NCBI GenBank assembly: GCA_018812585.1
Contig: JAHJDJ010000087.1
Location: forward strand, 1 to 34,308
Direction: 5' to 3'
From: a bacterium
GTDB lineage: Bacteria; Electryoneota; B3-LCP
DNA: 34,308 bases
This document shows positions 1 through 8,317 of this stretch, in pieces. Each line of letters opens with the position of its first letter. Position 1 is the first letter of the stretch. Below the pieces are notes generated by a model. It worked only from the letters and a program-made list of their open reading frames with translations, searched no databases and was not told where the DNA came from. The translations under genes were made by a program, and so were the position numbers.

Positions 1-1654
1 ACTCCCCTTCATCGCCGAAGTCTGTTCCGACGGGATGCTTTCCTCAAATATTTCTTCTTGAGGTGGTGGAGGAATTGCTTCGTCCAACGAAAACTCGTAA
101 ATCGTATTTCCCTCCTCCGATATGACACGATTTACACTGTGCAGTCGGATGCCGTCCATGCCGGCAGCTAAAATTGGCACACGATCCCTGGTCACAGCTT
201 TGCCGATCATGGTGAATCCTTCTGGAGTCGAAATGATCTGATCGATCCAGATTCGATTGACAGTCTTGAAGTCCTCGGATAATTTCTCAAACAGACGACT
301 CCATTTATAAGGATCATCGATGATCGTGTTCAGAAATTCAAGGTTGGCTCTATTAATATTGATCTGACTCTGAAGCTTTCCGATAACAATCAAATCCGGT
401 TGGAGTGAGGCAATTGAACTTCTTTTAGTTTCTATTGATGCTTTGAGGTTCCTGTTTTGTATGCTGAAGTCGAAACCTTGGTAAGAAAGCACCACCATTG
501 CGACGAAAATGGTACCCAACAAAGCAAAACCATGCCAGGCGACCTTGAATGCTTTTTGAGCTTCTCTGATCGAACGCGGCATGAGGTCGACGTTGATAAA
601 ATCTTTGTTCTTCTGATCTAATGCTTCCCATGCTAGAAACTGGAATAGCAAAATTCGCGAAAACTGCCAACTCCTCATTTTTTAGACTGCTGGTGTCAAG
701 AGGACCGGGCGTTATCGGTTTGACTTCGGCGTCTGGAAATTGCCGCTGGAAAAAATCCGTCGCACGTGTCATACCGATTTCGCCGGCTAATACGATCTGT
801 TCAATCTCAGGAATTCCTGCTTCTTCCTGTTCCAGCAGGATTTTACTGAAGAGCGTCTGGCAGACCTGGGGAGATTGATACCCTTCACGAATCGCCTGGA
901 TGAAAGAGATTGGTACTGCTCCCCGCATAATAATGACGCGCGAAAAGTCGGCGCCGATATAGACCACTGCGGTAATTTTATCCTCGGGAGGATCGATTGC
1001 CATTCTAACTAAATTGGCCAGAGCAATCTCGTTCGAATTAACGCTGCAGAAGTAAGGCACTCCATTCAGGTAAGTCTTCAGATCGATCAGTTCTTCAAGA
1101 ATCGGGATCTGACCTTCTGAAACAACCGCCGTCAGTTCTTCAGATTTATTTTTAAAAGAATCAATTATAGCAGATCCCAGTGTCCCGCCTGAAAGTGAAC
1201 TGATTTCATCAGCCAGGCGCTTTTGCAGTTTCTTGCCTTTTAACCCGAAATCACTCTCAAAGGTATAATAAGTAGCCTGACCCTCTGGGATATTGACCGC
1301 GATCTGATTTTTCCTCAGCGGATAGTTTGAGAACACATTCATTATCGTGCTGGAAACGTCGCCTGACGCGGACTCCATCTCCACATTATGATTATGGGCT
1401 GGTGCTTGTGTTTCGACTGAATCATCATCGAAATCGTCCAAACCGAAAATATCGCCATTCTCATTTCCCAGCATTGCCGCTTCAGCGCCGGTCGGTGTGG
1501 TGAGTTTTCCCAATCTGGCTGGCAAAGTAATGCTCTGTAACGCATGAATCGTCAGTTCGCCTTTTTCCCAACCCAATTGAGCGATGCGCAGGTCAGCGCC
1601 GTCAACCATGACGCCCAGTACCTGCCTTATTGATGAACGACCCGGAATCTTCAT
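1..1654 (-). CDS. PilM-PilN fusion (GspL-like) pilus assembly protein, frameshifted and cut by the left window edge
   Basis: The N-terminal ~330 residues read as a PilM-like actin-fold domain, with a segment AVVYIGADFSRVIIMRGAVP resembling the second phosphate-binding turn of PilM/FtsA; the first phosphate loop is degenerate. The starting frame stays open to a stop at 425, but its last ~70 residues look non-biological. The adjacent frame is open from about 680 to base 1. It gives LAWEALDQKNKDF, a membrane segment (GFALLGTIFVAMVVL) and a periplasmic PilN-like domain ending in an acidic, proline-rich tail. The shift therefore lies between about 600 and 682, best near 636, where one extra base or two missing bases would restore the frame. 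In T4P systems PilM binds PilN in the cytoplasm and links the motor to the PilO/PilP/PilQ complex; the fused layout resembles GspL of type II secretion. The start ATG at 1654 has a short GAG six bases upstream. It is last in the visible operon, 36 bases after the PilT-like gene. Sequencing error, true disruption and programmed frameshifting all remain possible. Confidence 0.75.
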
Positions 1655-1692
1655 AATCGACTCATTAATTTGCTGAATGACTTATGTGTGCT

Positions 1693-2964
1693 TTAATTGG
1701 AATATTCGAGTAATTCCCGCATACGGTTTTTATTGTTAGCGTGATTGATCGCTTCTTCCATAGAGATTTTCTTCTCCGTGACCAGCCTGCGAAGATCCTG
1801 CTCCAGGGTGTTCATACCCTCTTTATTGCCTTCGCTGATCATCTGATATACTTCTCCCGTGTTGTCGTTCTTGATGGCCGCTCTTACCGAAGAGTTGACC
1901 AGCAGCACCTCTTTTACCAGAGTTCGCTTACCGTCCAAAGTCGGTACGAGTTTCTGGGAAACGACTACCTTTAAAACGTCGGCCAGTCGATTTCGAACTC
2001 GTTCCTGCTCGTCTGTTGGACATTCAGCAACGATACGCGCGATCGATTCCACCGCGGATCCAGTATGCAAAGTAGAGAAGACCTTGTGGCCTGAGTCTGT
2101 GATCTCCAGTGCAGTCATAATTGTATCCCCATCCCGCATCTCACCGATCATGATAATGTCGGGATCCTGGCGTAACGACTGTACCGCACCCTCTTTAAAA
2201 CTATGTACGTCTCTGCCAATTTCACGATGTCGAATGATGCATCGATTTGATAAATGAACGCACTCAACTGGACTGGAAATGATGACGATATGAGCATCGA
2301 CCGTCTGATTGTTAGCGTCAATTATGCTGTCCAGAGTGGTTGACTTACCAGAACCTGTGATACCGGTGACCAGGACCAGACCCTGCTTTTCATATTTAAG
2401 CGAGAGTGCACGGGAGACCGCTGAGGAGAATCCTAAATTCTTAAAGGGAAAGATGGTATTGTTGATACACCTCATGTTGAGCGCCAGGTGATCCAGATCA
2501 AAGTACATGTCACCACGGAAGCGGACACTCTGTCCGTTGTGGGTAATGCCATAGGAAAAGTCGAGGTTCTTATGCTCCATCAGAAACTCAATCTGTCTGG
2601 ATGACAAAATGTTGAGATTCATGATGTTAAATTGATCAAGCGAGAAGGCGCCGAGCTCCATCGCAGGGCGCTTGTTATTGTAGATGCGGAGCCAGATCTG
2701 GCCCAGACATCCCTGGCCGCCTAAATCGATATCGGAAGCGTTGCTATCGATCATGTGGTGCAGGAAACTCTCAAAAAGCTCTCGAATTTCCTGACGTTCC
2801 GGGTCCTCAATTTCAGCTAATAAATCTGCGATAATGGTTTGGCGTTCCAAACCAGTCACATGCCGGGGAAGCTGTTTTTCTATGTTCTGGAAGATTTCCA
2901 GAACGCCGCTGTGAGGATCTGCTCCGATCAGTACATCATCGCCGAAGTCTAATACTTTATTCAT
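1693..2964 (-). CDS. PilT/PilU-like secretion-family ATPase with altered Asp box
   Basis: A 423-residue hexameric secretion ATPase of the PilT/PilU type, expected to power pilus retraction at the inner face of the cytoplasmic membrane. Visible motifs are Walker A GITGSGKST (201-209), Walker B region DPDIIMIGEMRD (267-278) and the His box GHKVFSTLHT (from 293). The Asp box, normally EDP(I/V)E, reads SSPVE (230-234): the Glu-Asp pair is replaced by Ser-Ser while the last Glu is kept. The N-terminal ~60 residues precede the usual PAS-like PilT domain and are longer than in classical PilT (~345 residues). The C-terminus lacks an evident AIRNLIRE motif typical of PilT. Start ATG follows a strong AAGGAAGG ribosome site. 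It lies between the Ig-repeat lipoprotein (13-base gap) and PilMN, so it belongs to the operon. A PilU-type accessory motor or a regulator of the PilB motor is also possible. Confidence 0.85.
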   Translation of the reverse strand: MNKVLDFGDDVLIGADPHSGVLEIFQNIEKQLPRHVTGLERQTIIADLLAEIEDPERQEIRELFESFLHHMIDSNASDIDLGGQGCLGQIWLRIYNNKRPAMELGAFSLDQFNIMNLNILSSRQIEFLMEHKNLDFSYGITHNGQSVRFRGDMYFDLDHLALNMRCINNTIFPFKNLGFSSAVSRALSLKYEKQGLVLVTGITGSGKSTTLDSIIDANNQTVDAHIVIISSPVECVHLSNRCIIRHREIGRDVHSFKEGAVQSLRQDPDIIMIGEMRDGDTIMTALEITDSGHKVFSTLHTGSAVESIARIVAECPTDEQERVRNRLADVLKVVVSQKLVPTLDGKRTLVKEVLLVNSSVRAAIKNDNTGEVYQMISEGNKEGMNTLEQDLRRLVTEKKISMEEAINHANNKNRMRELLEYSN

Positions 2965-2977
2965 CTGCAGCCTTCCT

Positions 2978-4696
2978 TTAATCTACAGTGCCTTCTATGA
3001 TCATCGAAGCATCACCGTTAGAACTCTCTACACTGATTGTGATCGCTGCCATGACTGCCGGATCTGTTTCTTCGGTATCGTCATCGTAGATTACAAAACT
3101 GAAATTGGTCCATGATACTGGATCTCTGGTATCTGGCAGTGTGAAATTAACGTCGCCTAATAAGCCGCCTGCAGTGGCTGATACTTCGATCTTTGTATCA
3201 TGCGCTAATGGGTATCCATTTTGATCCATAACCCTGTAATTGAAGGTTTTCGAATTGAACTGGTTAACCTCAAAATAGGGTGTATCGAGCAGGGCAATCT
3301 GTGTAATTCCTGAGAACAACACCTCGGTGGTTGCCGTTAGAATCTGACCTCCTTCTCCGACTGTTTGAGCTGAGATCGTTCCGAAAGGATAGGAAGCTGG
3401 AGGTATCGGTGGGCCGGAGAACAGGAGTACACTGGCAAAACCCGACGAATCAGTGGTCGCTGACCCCTGGATAATGCCTGCATCTGAGCTGTAATATACG
3501 GCAGTACCCATTGGCACTGGATTAGCGAAGACGTCACCGACCATAGCGATCATGCTATCTGTTCTGCCGAAAAAGTTGTAGCCTGGGAAGTTAATATAGC
3601 GTGGATATACGCCGAAATGAGTCAAGTCCGGCAATCCCGAATGAATTGTGATCGGTATTGGCGTTGATACGATATCTGGATCGCTGGCAAGAGAAGCCTT
3701 TATCTGAACCGCTCCTGAGATAGTGCCACTATTCAACGTCGTGTGCACCTGTCCTAAGACATCGGTTGTGTCCATATCGGGGAAGAGGTATTCACCACCG
3801 CCAGGTCCGCCGAGAATTTCAAAGTCGACTCCATAAGGTGAACTCCCTGTAATTGGAGATCCGGTGGCATCTTTTATGACAAAGTGGATCGTGCTCGACT
3901 CGTTGGCGCCTGTTCCTTTCACAGCAACTGAATCATATTCAGCTTCCAGGAATTGAATCGAATACGGAGGTCCTGTCTCGTAAATTAGAATTTCAGTAAG
4001 AACGGTAAAAGACGATGTAGTCCCAAATTGTGCCTTGATGATAACCTGGCCTGCGATGGTTCCGGCATGGAAAGTCGTATTGACTCGTCCATCGTGGTCT
4101 GTGACGTCACTTTCGGGATACAGAAAGGCGCCGCCACCAGGCGTTTCCAGAAATTCAAACAGGATTTGTGCAGTATGCAGCGAGTCGACGGGGCGATTGG
4201 AAGCATCCCAGACTTCACAGATTATTGAAGCGGTGCTGTTGCTGCTGAAACCATAAACTCCAATGGTGTCCGGCTCGATAGAAATCAGGACGATCTGTTC
4301 ACCAGGTCCTGAACCTGTGTATCCAGTATCAGTCACGGTAGAATCGAGGTAACGTTCTAACGTAACTGTGGGAATGTTGGTCGTCTCTCCCGCCTGGATG
4401 ACTGTAAACAGCCCGTACGCATAGTACCCCTCTTTATAGATTTCCAGCTCCACAGTCTCCTGTTCGCCTTTTGGCAAAGCGATGGCGAGATCATACTGGC
4501 CTGTTGAGTCGGTTAACGCTGTCTCGATATGAGTGATGGTGCGGACAAAGGCGTCAGGCGCCGGCGCCAGATTTGACGCATATTTGACCGTCCCCTGGAT
4601 GTGAGCCCAATCCTGTCCCGCTCCCAAGTCAGTTGATTGTTCTTCGCAACCTGCGAAGAGCAGAGCGATAACGAGCAGTAGTGACGTCTTTTTCAT
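2978..4696 (-). CDS. Lipoprotein with carboxypeptidase-regulatory-like and bacterial Ig-like repeats
   Basis: The start is set at the second Met (4696) because MKKTSLLLVIALLFAGC is a classic lipoprotein signal with lipobox FAGC and lipidated Cys17; an upstream in-frame TTG (4708) would add only four residues. Glu follows the Cys, so retention in the inner membrane by the +2 Asp rule is not expected. After a short linker a CarboxypepD_reg-like fold (about 33-115) is followed by at least three Ig-like units of the Big_1/invasin type (about 136-240, 244-353, 356-465). The first two share the pattern ETPGGG.FL.P...T...G.V.TT...GTI.G...IKA. Such modules usually form rods at the cell surface. It sits inside the pilus operon between DUF4900 and the PilT-like motor, suggesting a surface-exposed pilus accessory, adhesin or anchoring factor. 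No close ribosome site is visible at the ATG; an AAGGAG lies about 30 bases upstream. Exact function is unknown. Confidence 0.8.
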   Translation of the reverse strand: MKKTSLLLVIALLFAGCEEQSTDLGAGQDWAHIQGTVKYASNLAPAPDAFVRTITHIETALTDSTGQYDLAIALPKGEQETVELEIYKEGYYAYGLFTVIQAGETTNIPTVTLERYLDSTVTDTGYTGSGPGEQIVLISIEPDTIGVYGFSSNSTASIICEVWDASNRPVDSLHTAQILFEFLETPGGGAFLYPESDVTDHDGRVNTTFHAGTIAGQVIIKAQFGTTSSFTVLTEILIYETGPPYSIQFLEAEYDSVAVKGTGANESSTIHFVIKDATGSPITGSSPYGVDFEILGGPGGGEYLFPDMDTTDVLGQVHTTLNSGTISGAVQIKASLASDPDIVSTPIPITIHSGLPDLTHFGVYPRYINFPGYNFFGRTDSMIAMVGDVFANPVPMGTAVYYSSDAGIIQGSATTDSSGFASVLLFSGPPIPPASYPFGTISAQTVGEGGQILTATTEVLFSGITQIALLDTPYFEVNQFNSKTFNYRVMDQNGYPLAHDTKIEVSATAGGLLGDVNFTLPDTRDPVSWTNFSFVIYDDDTEETDPAVMAAITISVESSNGDASMIIEGTVD

Positions 4697-4809
4697 GGTC
4701 CGTCTCAAAGCTTAGTGAGGTGTATCTCCTTAATGGAGAACACGAGTGTTTGCAGCGTGAGCTGGAGATAATACAAAATGCGGGAGCGCTGCCTGCTGAT
4801 TTTTAAAAT

Positions 4810-4960
4810 CCCAGAGACCGGTGAGACACCGCGGGGGTCGGGGCGGAACGGTGAAACATGCGGTCAATTAGTCATCCTATCCAATCAAGAGCATCCGAAC
4901 CAGTCAGTGCATCCGTATCAAGCGTTGTTCATACGTCATGTTGACCGCCCGGTCTCCGGG
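4810..4960 (-). ncRNA. Candidate structured RNA element upstream of the Ig-repeat lipoprotein
   Basis: This lies in the 355-base gap between DUF4900 (ends 5052) and the lipoprotein start (4696), which contains no credible gene. Bases 4941-4960 form one continuous arm complementary to two separated arms, 4860-4867 (8 of 8) and 4810-4821 (11 of 12). The intervening 4827-4858 can form its own hairpin (CACCG with CGGTG). The single mismatch in the outer stem is A-C on the plus strand but a G-U wobble on the minus strand, so the minus-strand RNA, co-directional with the operon, folds better. The inner 4868-4940 includes a CGTAT/ATACG hairpin and three imperfect ~19-base units based on GGATG. No match to the c-di-GMP-I, SRP, tmRNA or RNase P cores could be recognised. 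It could be a cis-regulatory leader, an operon-internal small RNA or a processing site. Confidence 0.45.
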
Positions 4961-5051
4961 GAACTCATCTATCTAAGAAGCCTCCAATGCAGCAGAGACC
5001 TCCAGTTATTTATTCGTCAGATTTGCCTTAATTCTTAACTGGCGAATTAAT

Positions 5052-6254
5052 CTATTCGTACCAGGAAATGATTGACGTGCGCGACAGAATCGGGTAAAAG
5101 GGCGGCGCCCTCTTATAGAAGCGGGCATCATATCTATAATTCTTCGAATAGCCCGATCTAATGGTAGTGTACCAGGCGGTCCCTACTGGACCTCTTTTCT
5201 CCTGGATTATACCGCCGATGACAGCCAGTGTGCCTCGCGGACCACCTTGATTATATTTCTCCACATAAAAGCTTTTGTGTAACGCCATAATTGAGGCGTA
5301 AATAGTACAGTTGGTCATATTTGCAGTCGTAGCTGAAACTACGACGTCATGCATTGCTATCAAGCCCAATATATCATCTGAAGTTGGATCGACCAGGGGA
5401 TCAGCCGCATAGAGAATATCATCGTCGATCAAGATGTCTCCATCGGCAAGAACCGTGGCTTGACCATCCAGAGTGCCTTTGACATGGATGTCTTTTGAGT
5501 TATCTGTGGCAATGACACCGTTCGTGGCGGAGAGCACGGTATTCCCGCTGGAATCCAGCGTGGCGCCAGTGTACACTTCCCAGTTGAAGGTGCCATCGCT
5601 AATAAACTCGACGTAAGTTTCGCCCGAAAACAACATTCCAGCGCTGGCAGCTTTCCCTTGGATTACTGAGAGATCAACCGGCAGATCGAGCTGTGCACTG
5701 CCGAATTGTGTCCCACCTATGAACTGAGGACTTCCAGTTCCCACCCAACCCGCGCCCACGGAGGATACTAAGCCATAAAAGACTGGATTTCCGGAAATAT
5801 GGAACTTACCATTCGTATGAATGGGCCCTCTAAGCGTATCTCCCGTGATAAAAAAAATGGGTGGTTCTGTATTACTGAAGTAAGCGAACTCAGAAAAGGG
5901 TGTGCGCCGCACTTCAACAACAGCAGTTCTTGATTCACCACAGATGTTTCCGGTCGCGGTTATACGCAAATGATCCGACGCGAGTGTCGTGTCCACAGTT
6001 GCATCTACGATGGTGACATTCCCATGACCATCCATCAAAGACAAGTTGGTGAATCCTTCGTCCCAACCATAGTTAGAACGGATTTCATTTAAACTGATAT
6101 TCACCATGCTGTTGGTAATGTTTCTCGCCGTGGCTTCAAGGTATTGGTCATTACTGAGTTCCTGTGCATCACCGCTGAGACGGTTATGATTCAGGCGCAG
6201 TATGCCGGCTACAATGGTAAAGCCGACGACAAGGATGAGTGTGAAGCGTCCCAT
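5052..6254 (-). CDS. DUF4900-type (PilX-like) pilus-associated protein
   Basis: A 400-residue protein with an N-terminal hydrophobic helix (residues 4-20) directly after Met-Gly, then a mostly beta-rich exported region. Patterns such as GDTLRGPIHTNGKFHISG, DGQATVLADGDILIDDDI and GLIAMHDVVV are typical of the DUF4900 family, whose members occur in pilus and secretion loci of Deinococcus and FCB bacteria and resemble PilX-like tip or minor components. The Met-Gly plus hydrophobic helix layout matches the other pilin-like proteins of this operon, suggesting it could be inserted into the fibre or act as a tip subunit; its size is much larger than a minor pilin. The start ATG has a strong AAGGAGGG ribosome site eight bases upstream. 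It follows the minor pilin with an 87-base gap. Assignment to DUF4900 is from memory of the family pattern. Confidence 0.65.
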   Translation of the reverse strand: MGRFTLILVVGFTIVAGILRLNHNRLSGDAQELSNDQYLEATARNITNSMVNISLNEIRSNYGWDEGFTNLSLMDGHGNVTIVDATVDTTLASDHLRITATGNICGESRTAVVEVRRTPFSEFAYFSNTEPPIFFITGDTLRGPIHTNGKFHISGNPVFYGLVSSVGAGWVGTGSPQFIGGTQFGSAQLDLPVDLSVIQGKAASAGMLFSGETYVEFISDGTFNWEVYTGATLDSSGNTVLSATNGVIATDNSKDIHVKGTLDGQATVLADGDILIDDDILYAADPLVDPTSDDILGLIAMHDVVVSATTANMTNCTIYASIMALHKSFYVEKYNQGGPRGTLAVIGGIIQEKRGPVGTAWYTTIRSGYSKNYRYDARFYKRAPPFYPILSRTSIISWYE

Positions 6255-6341
6255 GATTGTCCCTCCTTAAAAGAGATCAGTTACTGGTAAATCCTTGACT
6301 CGCGCTGCCAACGAGATAGCGGTGTGCATTTGCTTGCCTCA

Positions 6342-6896
6342 TCAGAATAAATTACGCGGGTAGACTGTGCCGGTCCAAACAGAACGAGCGTAAACTGAAT
6401 TTACCGGCATGATGCTTTCGAAAGTCATCTCATACTCCAGATAACGGACCAGTGTCATATCCGTAACTTGATTACCGCCGGCGTCATAGTAGCGGACCTG
6501 AAAATCGGTTACTCCAAAAGTGCCGCCTATTGTGACGCCATTCAGTGTGCTATATAGAATGCTATCGTTGGGGTTTTCCGTGCCGATTGCCGCATCAGTC
6601 GTACTTAATTGATAATTTACCACATCTATGACGCCATCGTTATCTACATCAGCACGGAAGGTGATTCCACTGGTATCGCCATTGACGATCGATAACCATG
6701 GATTGGCTACGCCATAACCGATCTTACGAAAATTGAAATCCATTTCTTCTACCAGCAGAACCATGTTCTCTTGGACACTCAGCTCAAACTGGTCTTCCAG
6801 GGTCATATTGGCAAAGTTGGTGTTATAGCTTAAAATCATGATCAGCAGTAAACCACCGATAATGAACGACCCCAACATATCAAGCATCGTACTCAT
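6342..6896 (-). CDS. Minor pilin-like protein (PilW/PilV-like layout)
   Basis: A 184-residue protein with an N-terminal hydrophobic helix (MLGSFIIGGLLLIMILSYN), a helical segment (residues ~28-58) and a soluble beta-rich domain containing a calcium-like DVDNDGVID stretch (about 82-90). The layout matches minor pilins of the PilW/PilV type, which prime or sit at the tip of T4P fibres. No canonical prepilin site with Glu at +5 is present; a possible processing point is after Gly9. The ribosome site AGGAG lies in the last codons of the upstream receiver-cNMP gene, so translation is probably coupled (two-base gap). It precedes DUF4900. Confidence 0.65.
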   Translation of the reverse strand: MSTMLDMLGSFIIGGLLLIMILSYNTNFANMTLEDQFELSVQENMVLLVEEMDFNFRKIGYGVANPWLSIVNGDTSGITFRADVDNDGVIDVVNYQLSTTDAAIGTENPNDSILYSTLNGVTIGGTFGVTDFQVRYYDAGGNQVTDMTLVRYLEYEMTFESIMPVNSVYARSVWTGTVYPRNLF

Positions 6897-6898
6897 GA

Positions 6899-7762
6899 TT
6901 ATCTCCTGAGAATCCGTTCCAGATGAATGATTTGGGCGCTGGCTCTGCGCAATTTCTGATAAAATGTATTAAGAGTGTTGATGATAAAGTACTTAAATAC
7001 CTTCTCTTCATGCCGGTTGAAAAAGTCCAGAATAGCTGAACGCTCTATCACCGTTGCTGTTACAGACGTGCTGGCAATTAAAGTCTGATTTGCGGCATTT
7101 CCTCGGAAGATAAAGATTTCGCCATAACAATCGTGTTTGTGCAGCTTGAATAACTCGAATTCTTCCTGGCGTACCGAAATTTCACCTTCATGAAGGATGA
7201 TAAGATTACGGTCTATAAGACCCTCTTTGGTCAATACATCATTTGGTGAAAACGTCTGAATGGTGCCCAGATTCATGAACTCGATGATGCTTTCCTCTGA
7301 GAAATTGTGCAGCAGTGGGATGGTAGGTGTGTTTTCCTTGACGGCCGCCATAGTCTCGCTTAGCTCCTTTTTTAGACGGTCATTTTCAGCTTTAAGCTGA
7401 TGTTGCTGCAAAGCCATGCGGATCGTGATTTTTACCTCATCGAGAATGAGTGGCTTGGATAAATAATCGAAAGCGCCTCGTTTCATCGCCTCTACAGCAG
7501 AATCTACGTCCCCAAAACCGGAAAACATGATGATCGTCTGGTCAGGATCAATTTTGCGCATCTCTTCCAATAACTGCAGGCCATCCATACCAGGCATGCG
7601 AATGTCTGAAAGAACGACCTGAAAACGTTCCTTTTCAAAAAGACTCAGAGCTTCTTCGCCATTCGGTGTGGTGAAAACCTCATACTGTTCCCCTACCAGA
7701 GAGTCTTTGCAGAGATCCAGTATTTCAGCGTCATCATCGACTATCAGAATTTTGTTTTCCAT
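6899..7762 (-). CDS. Receiver-domain response regulator fused to a cyclic-nucleotide-binding-like domain
   Basis: The start is set at the second Met (7762) because GTGAG lies six bases upstream of it but directly abuts the first ATG (7768). The CheY-like receiver has acidic pocket DDD near residues 9-11, phospho-acceptor Asp53 in SDIRMPGMDG, switch Ser in FSGFG and Lys103 in LSKPL. A coiled coil (~115-140) leads to a CAP-type cNMP-fold domain (~160-260). Its phosphate-binding cassette reads GEIFIFRGNAANQT rather than the usual GE...R(A/T)A pattern, so cyclic nucleotide binding is doubtful. There is no DNA-binding domain. Its position between two minor pilin genes suggests a protein-protein output onto the pilus machine, for example onto the PilB or PilT-like motors. 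The sensor kinase is not in view. Domain calls are firm; the role is inferred. Confidence 0.85.
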   Translation of the reverse strand: MENKILIVDDDAEILDLCKDSLVGEQYEVFTTPNGEEALSLFEKERFQVVLSDIRMPGMDGLQLLEEMRKIDPDQTIIMFSGFGDVDSAVEAMKRGAFDYLSKPLILDEVKITIRMALQQHQLKAENDRLKKELSETMAAVKENTPTIPLLHNFSEESIIEFMNLGTIQTFSPNDVLTKEGLIDRNLIILHEGEISVRQEEFELFKLHKHDCYGEIFIFRGNAANQTLIASTSVTATVIERSAILDFFNRHEEKVFKYFIINTLNTFYQKLRRASAQIIHLERILRR

Positions 7763-7792
7763 TATCATCTCACTGATTGATCAACCCTGATA

Positions 7793-8305
7793 TTAGAAAT
7801 ATCCGAAAATTTGCTCTAACGTAATCGAAACCGGATCATCGCTTGCTGGATTGACCATGTAAGGCGATGTCACAGTAATCTTCAGTTTCTTAAGGAACGT
7901 CTCGGTGCCGCTGGGCGTCGAGGGATTGGTTTCCGATACGTATTCAACATTTCCAGTTATCGTGAAGGGGACAGAAGGAAAAGTCGTAGAGTCAACTATT
8001 GTAACACCATGGTAATCATCAACATCATCGAAGTTGGGAAAGCTTTCACTTCCATCTGGACCTAAATCATCATCTTCTGTCAAATCATTTGCGCTGGTTA
8101 ATCGAGCACTGATAGTCTCTTCATCAAAATCCAATCGGGATGCTTCAGTCAATATCTTTTGTGCCAGAGCAATGGCCGTTAGTTCAGCATTCGTTGAAAT
8201 GATTGTAGTCTCATTGTACATCAGAGATTCATTCAACGACGGCAGTGTCAAGCTGAATATCACCAAAGCGCCCAGCACCAGCAGCATTTGTCCTGTATTA
8301 GTCAT
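7793..8305 (-). CDS. Minor pilin-like protein
   Basis: A 170-residue protein with N-terminus MTNTGQMLLVLGALVIFSLT: a short polar leader ending in Gly5, a hydrophobic helix and then a polar helix (~30-60), the layout of a class-III-like prepilin. Cleavage after Gly would expose QMLLVLG, resembling the QQQLLLIV start of the pilin at 11812-12225. The +5 Glu of classical pilins is absent. The C-terminal domain is acidic and beta-rich without a recognised fold. It begins 12 bases after the PilB gene with an AGAGAGG ribosome site, placing it in the motor operon. It is probably a minor subunit or priming component. Confidence 0.65.
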   Translation of the reverse strand: MTNTGQMLLVLGALVIFSLTLPSLNESLMYNETTIISTNAELTAIALAQKILTEASRLDFDEETISARLTSANDLTEDDDLGPDGSESFPNFDDVDDYHGVTIVDSTTFPSVPFTITGNVEYVSETNPSTPSGTETFLKKLKITVTSPYMVNPASDDPVSITLEQIFGYF

Positions 8306-8317
8306 AATTGCACCTCT

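Noticed and set aside
621-878. Plus-strand 85-codon frame within the PilM region
   Set aside because: Shadow of the minus-strand gene; low-information composition and no start signals.
4779-4794. Sigma-54-like AGGCAGCGCTCCCGCA (minus) upstream of the lipoprotein
   Set aside because: Spacing fits but five consensus positions differ, including the first T and both T of the -12 box.
4810-4960. c-di-GMP-I (GEMM) riboswitch, often found near pilus genes
   Set aside because: The conserved GGGCAAACC and GGGACGCAAAGCC cores are absent on both strands.
4778-5038. 86-codon plus-strand frame in the gap between DUF4900 and the lipoprotein
   Set aside because: No ribosome site, no recognisable domain, antisense to the operon, and it covers the inverted repeats that suggest RNA structure.
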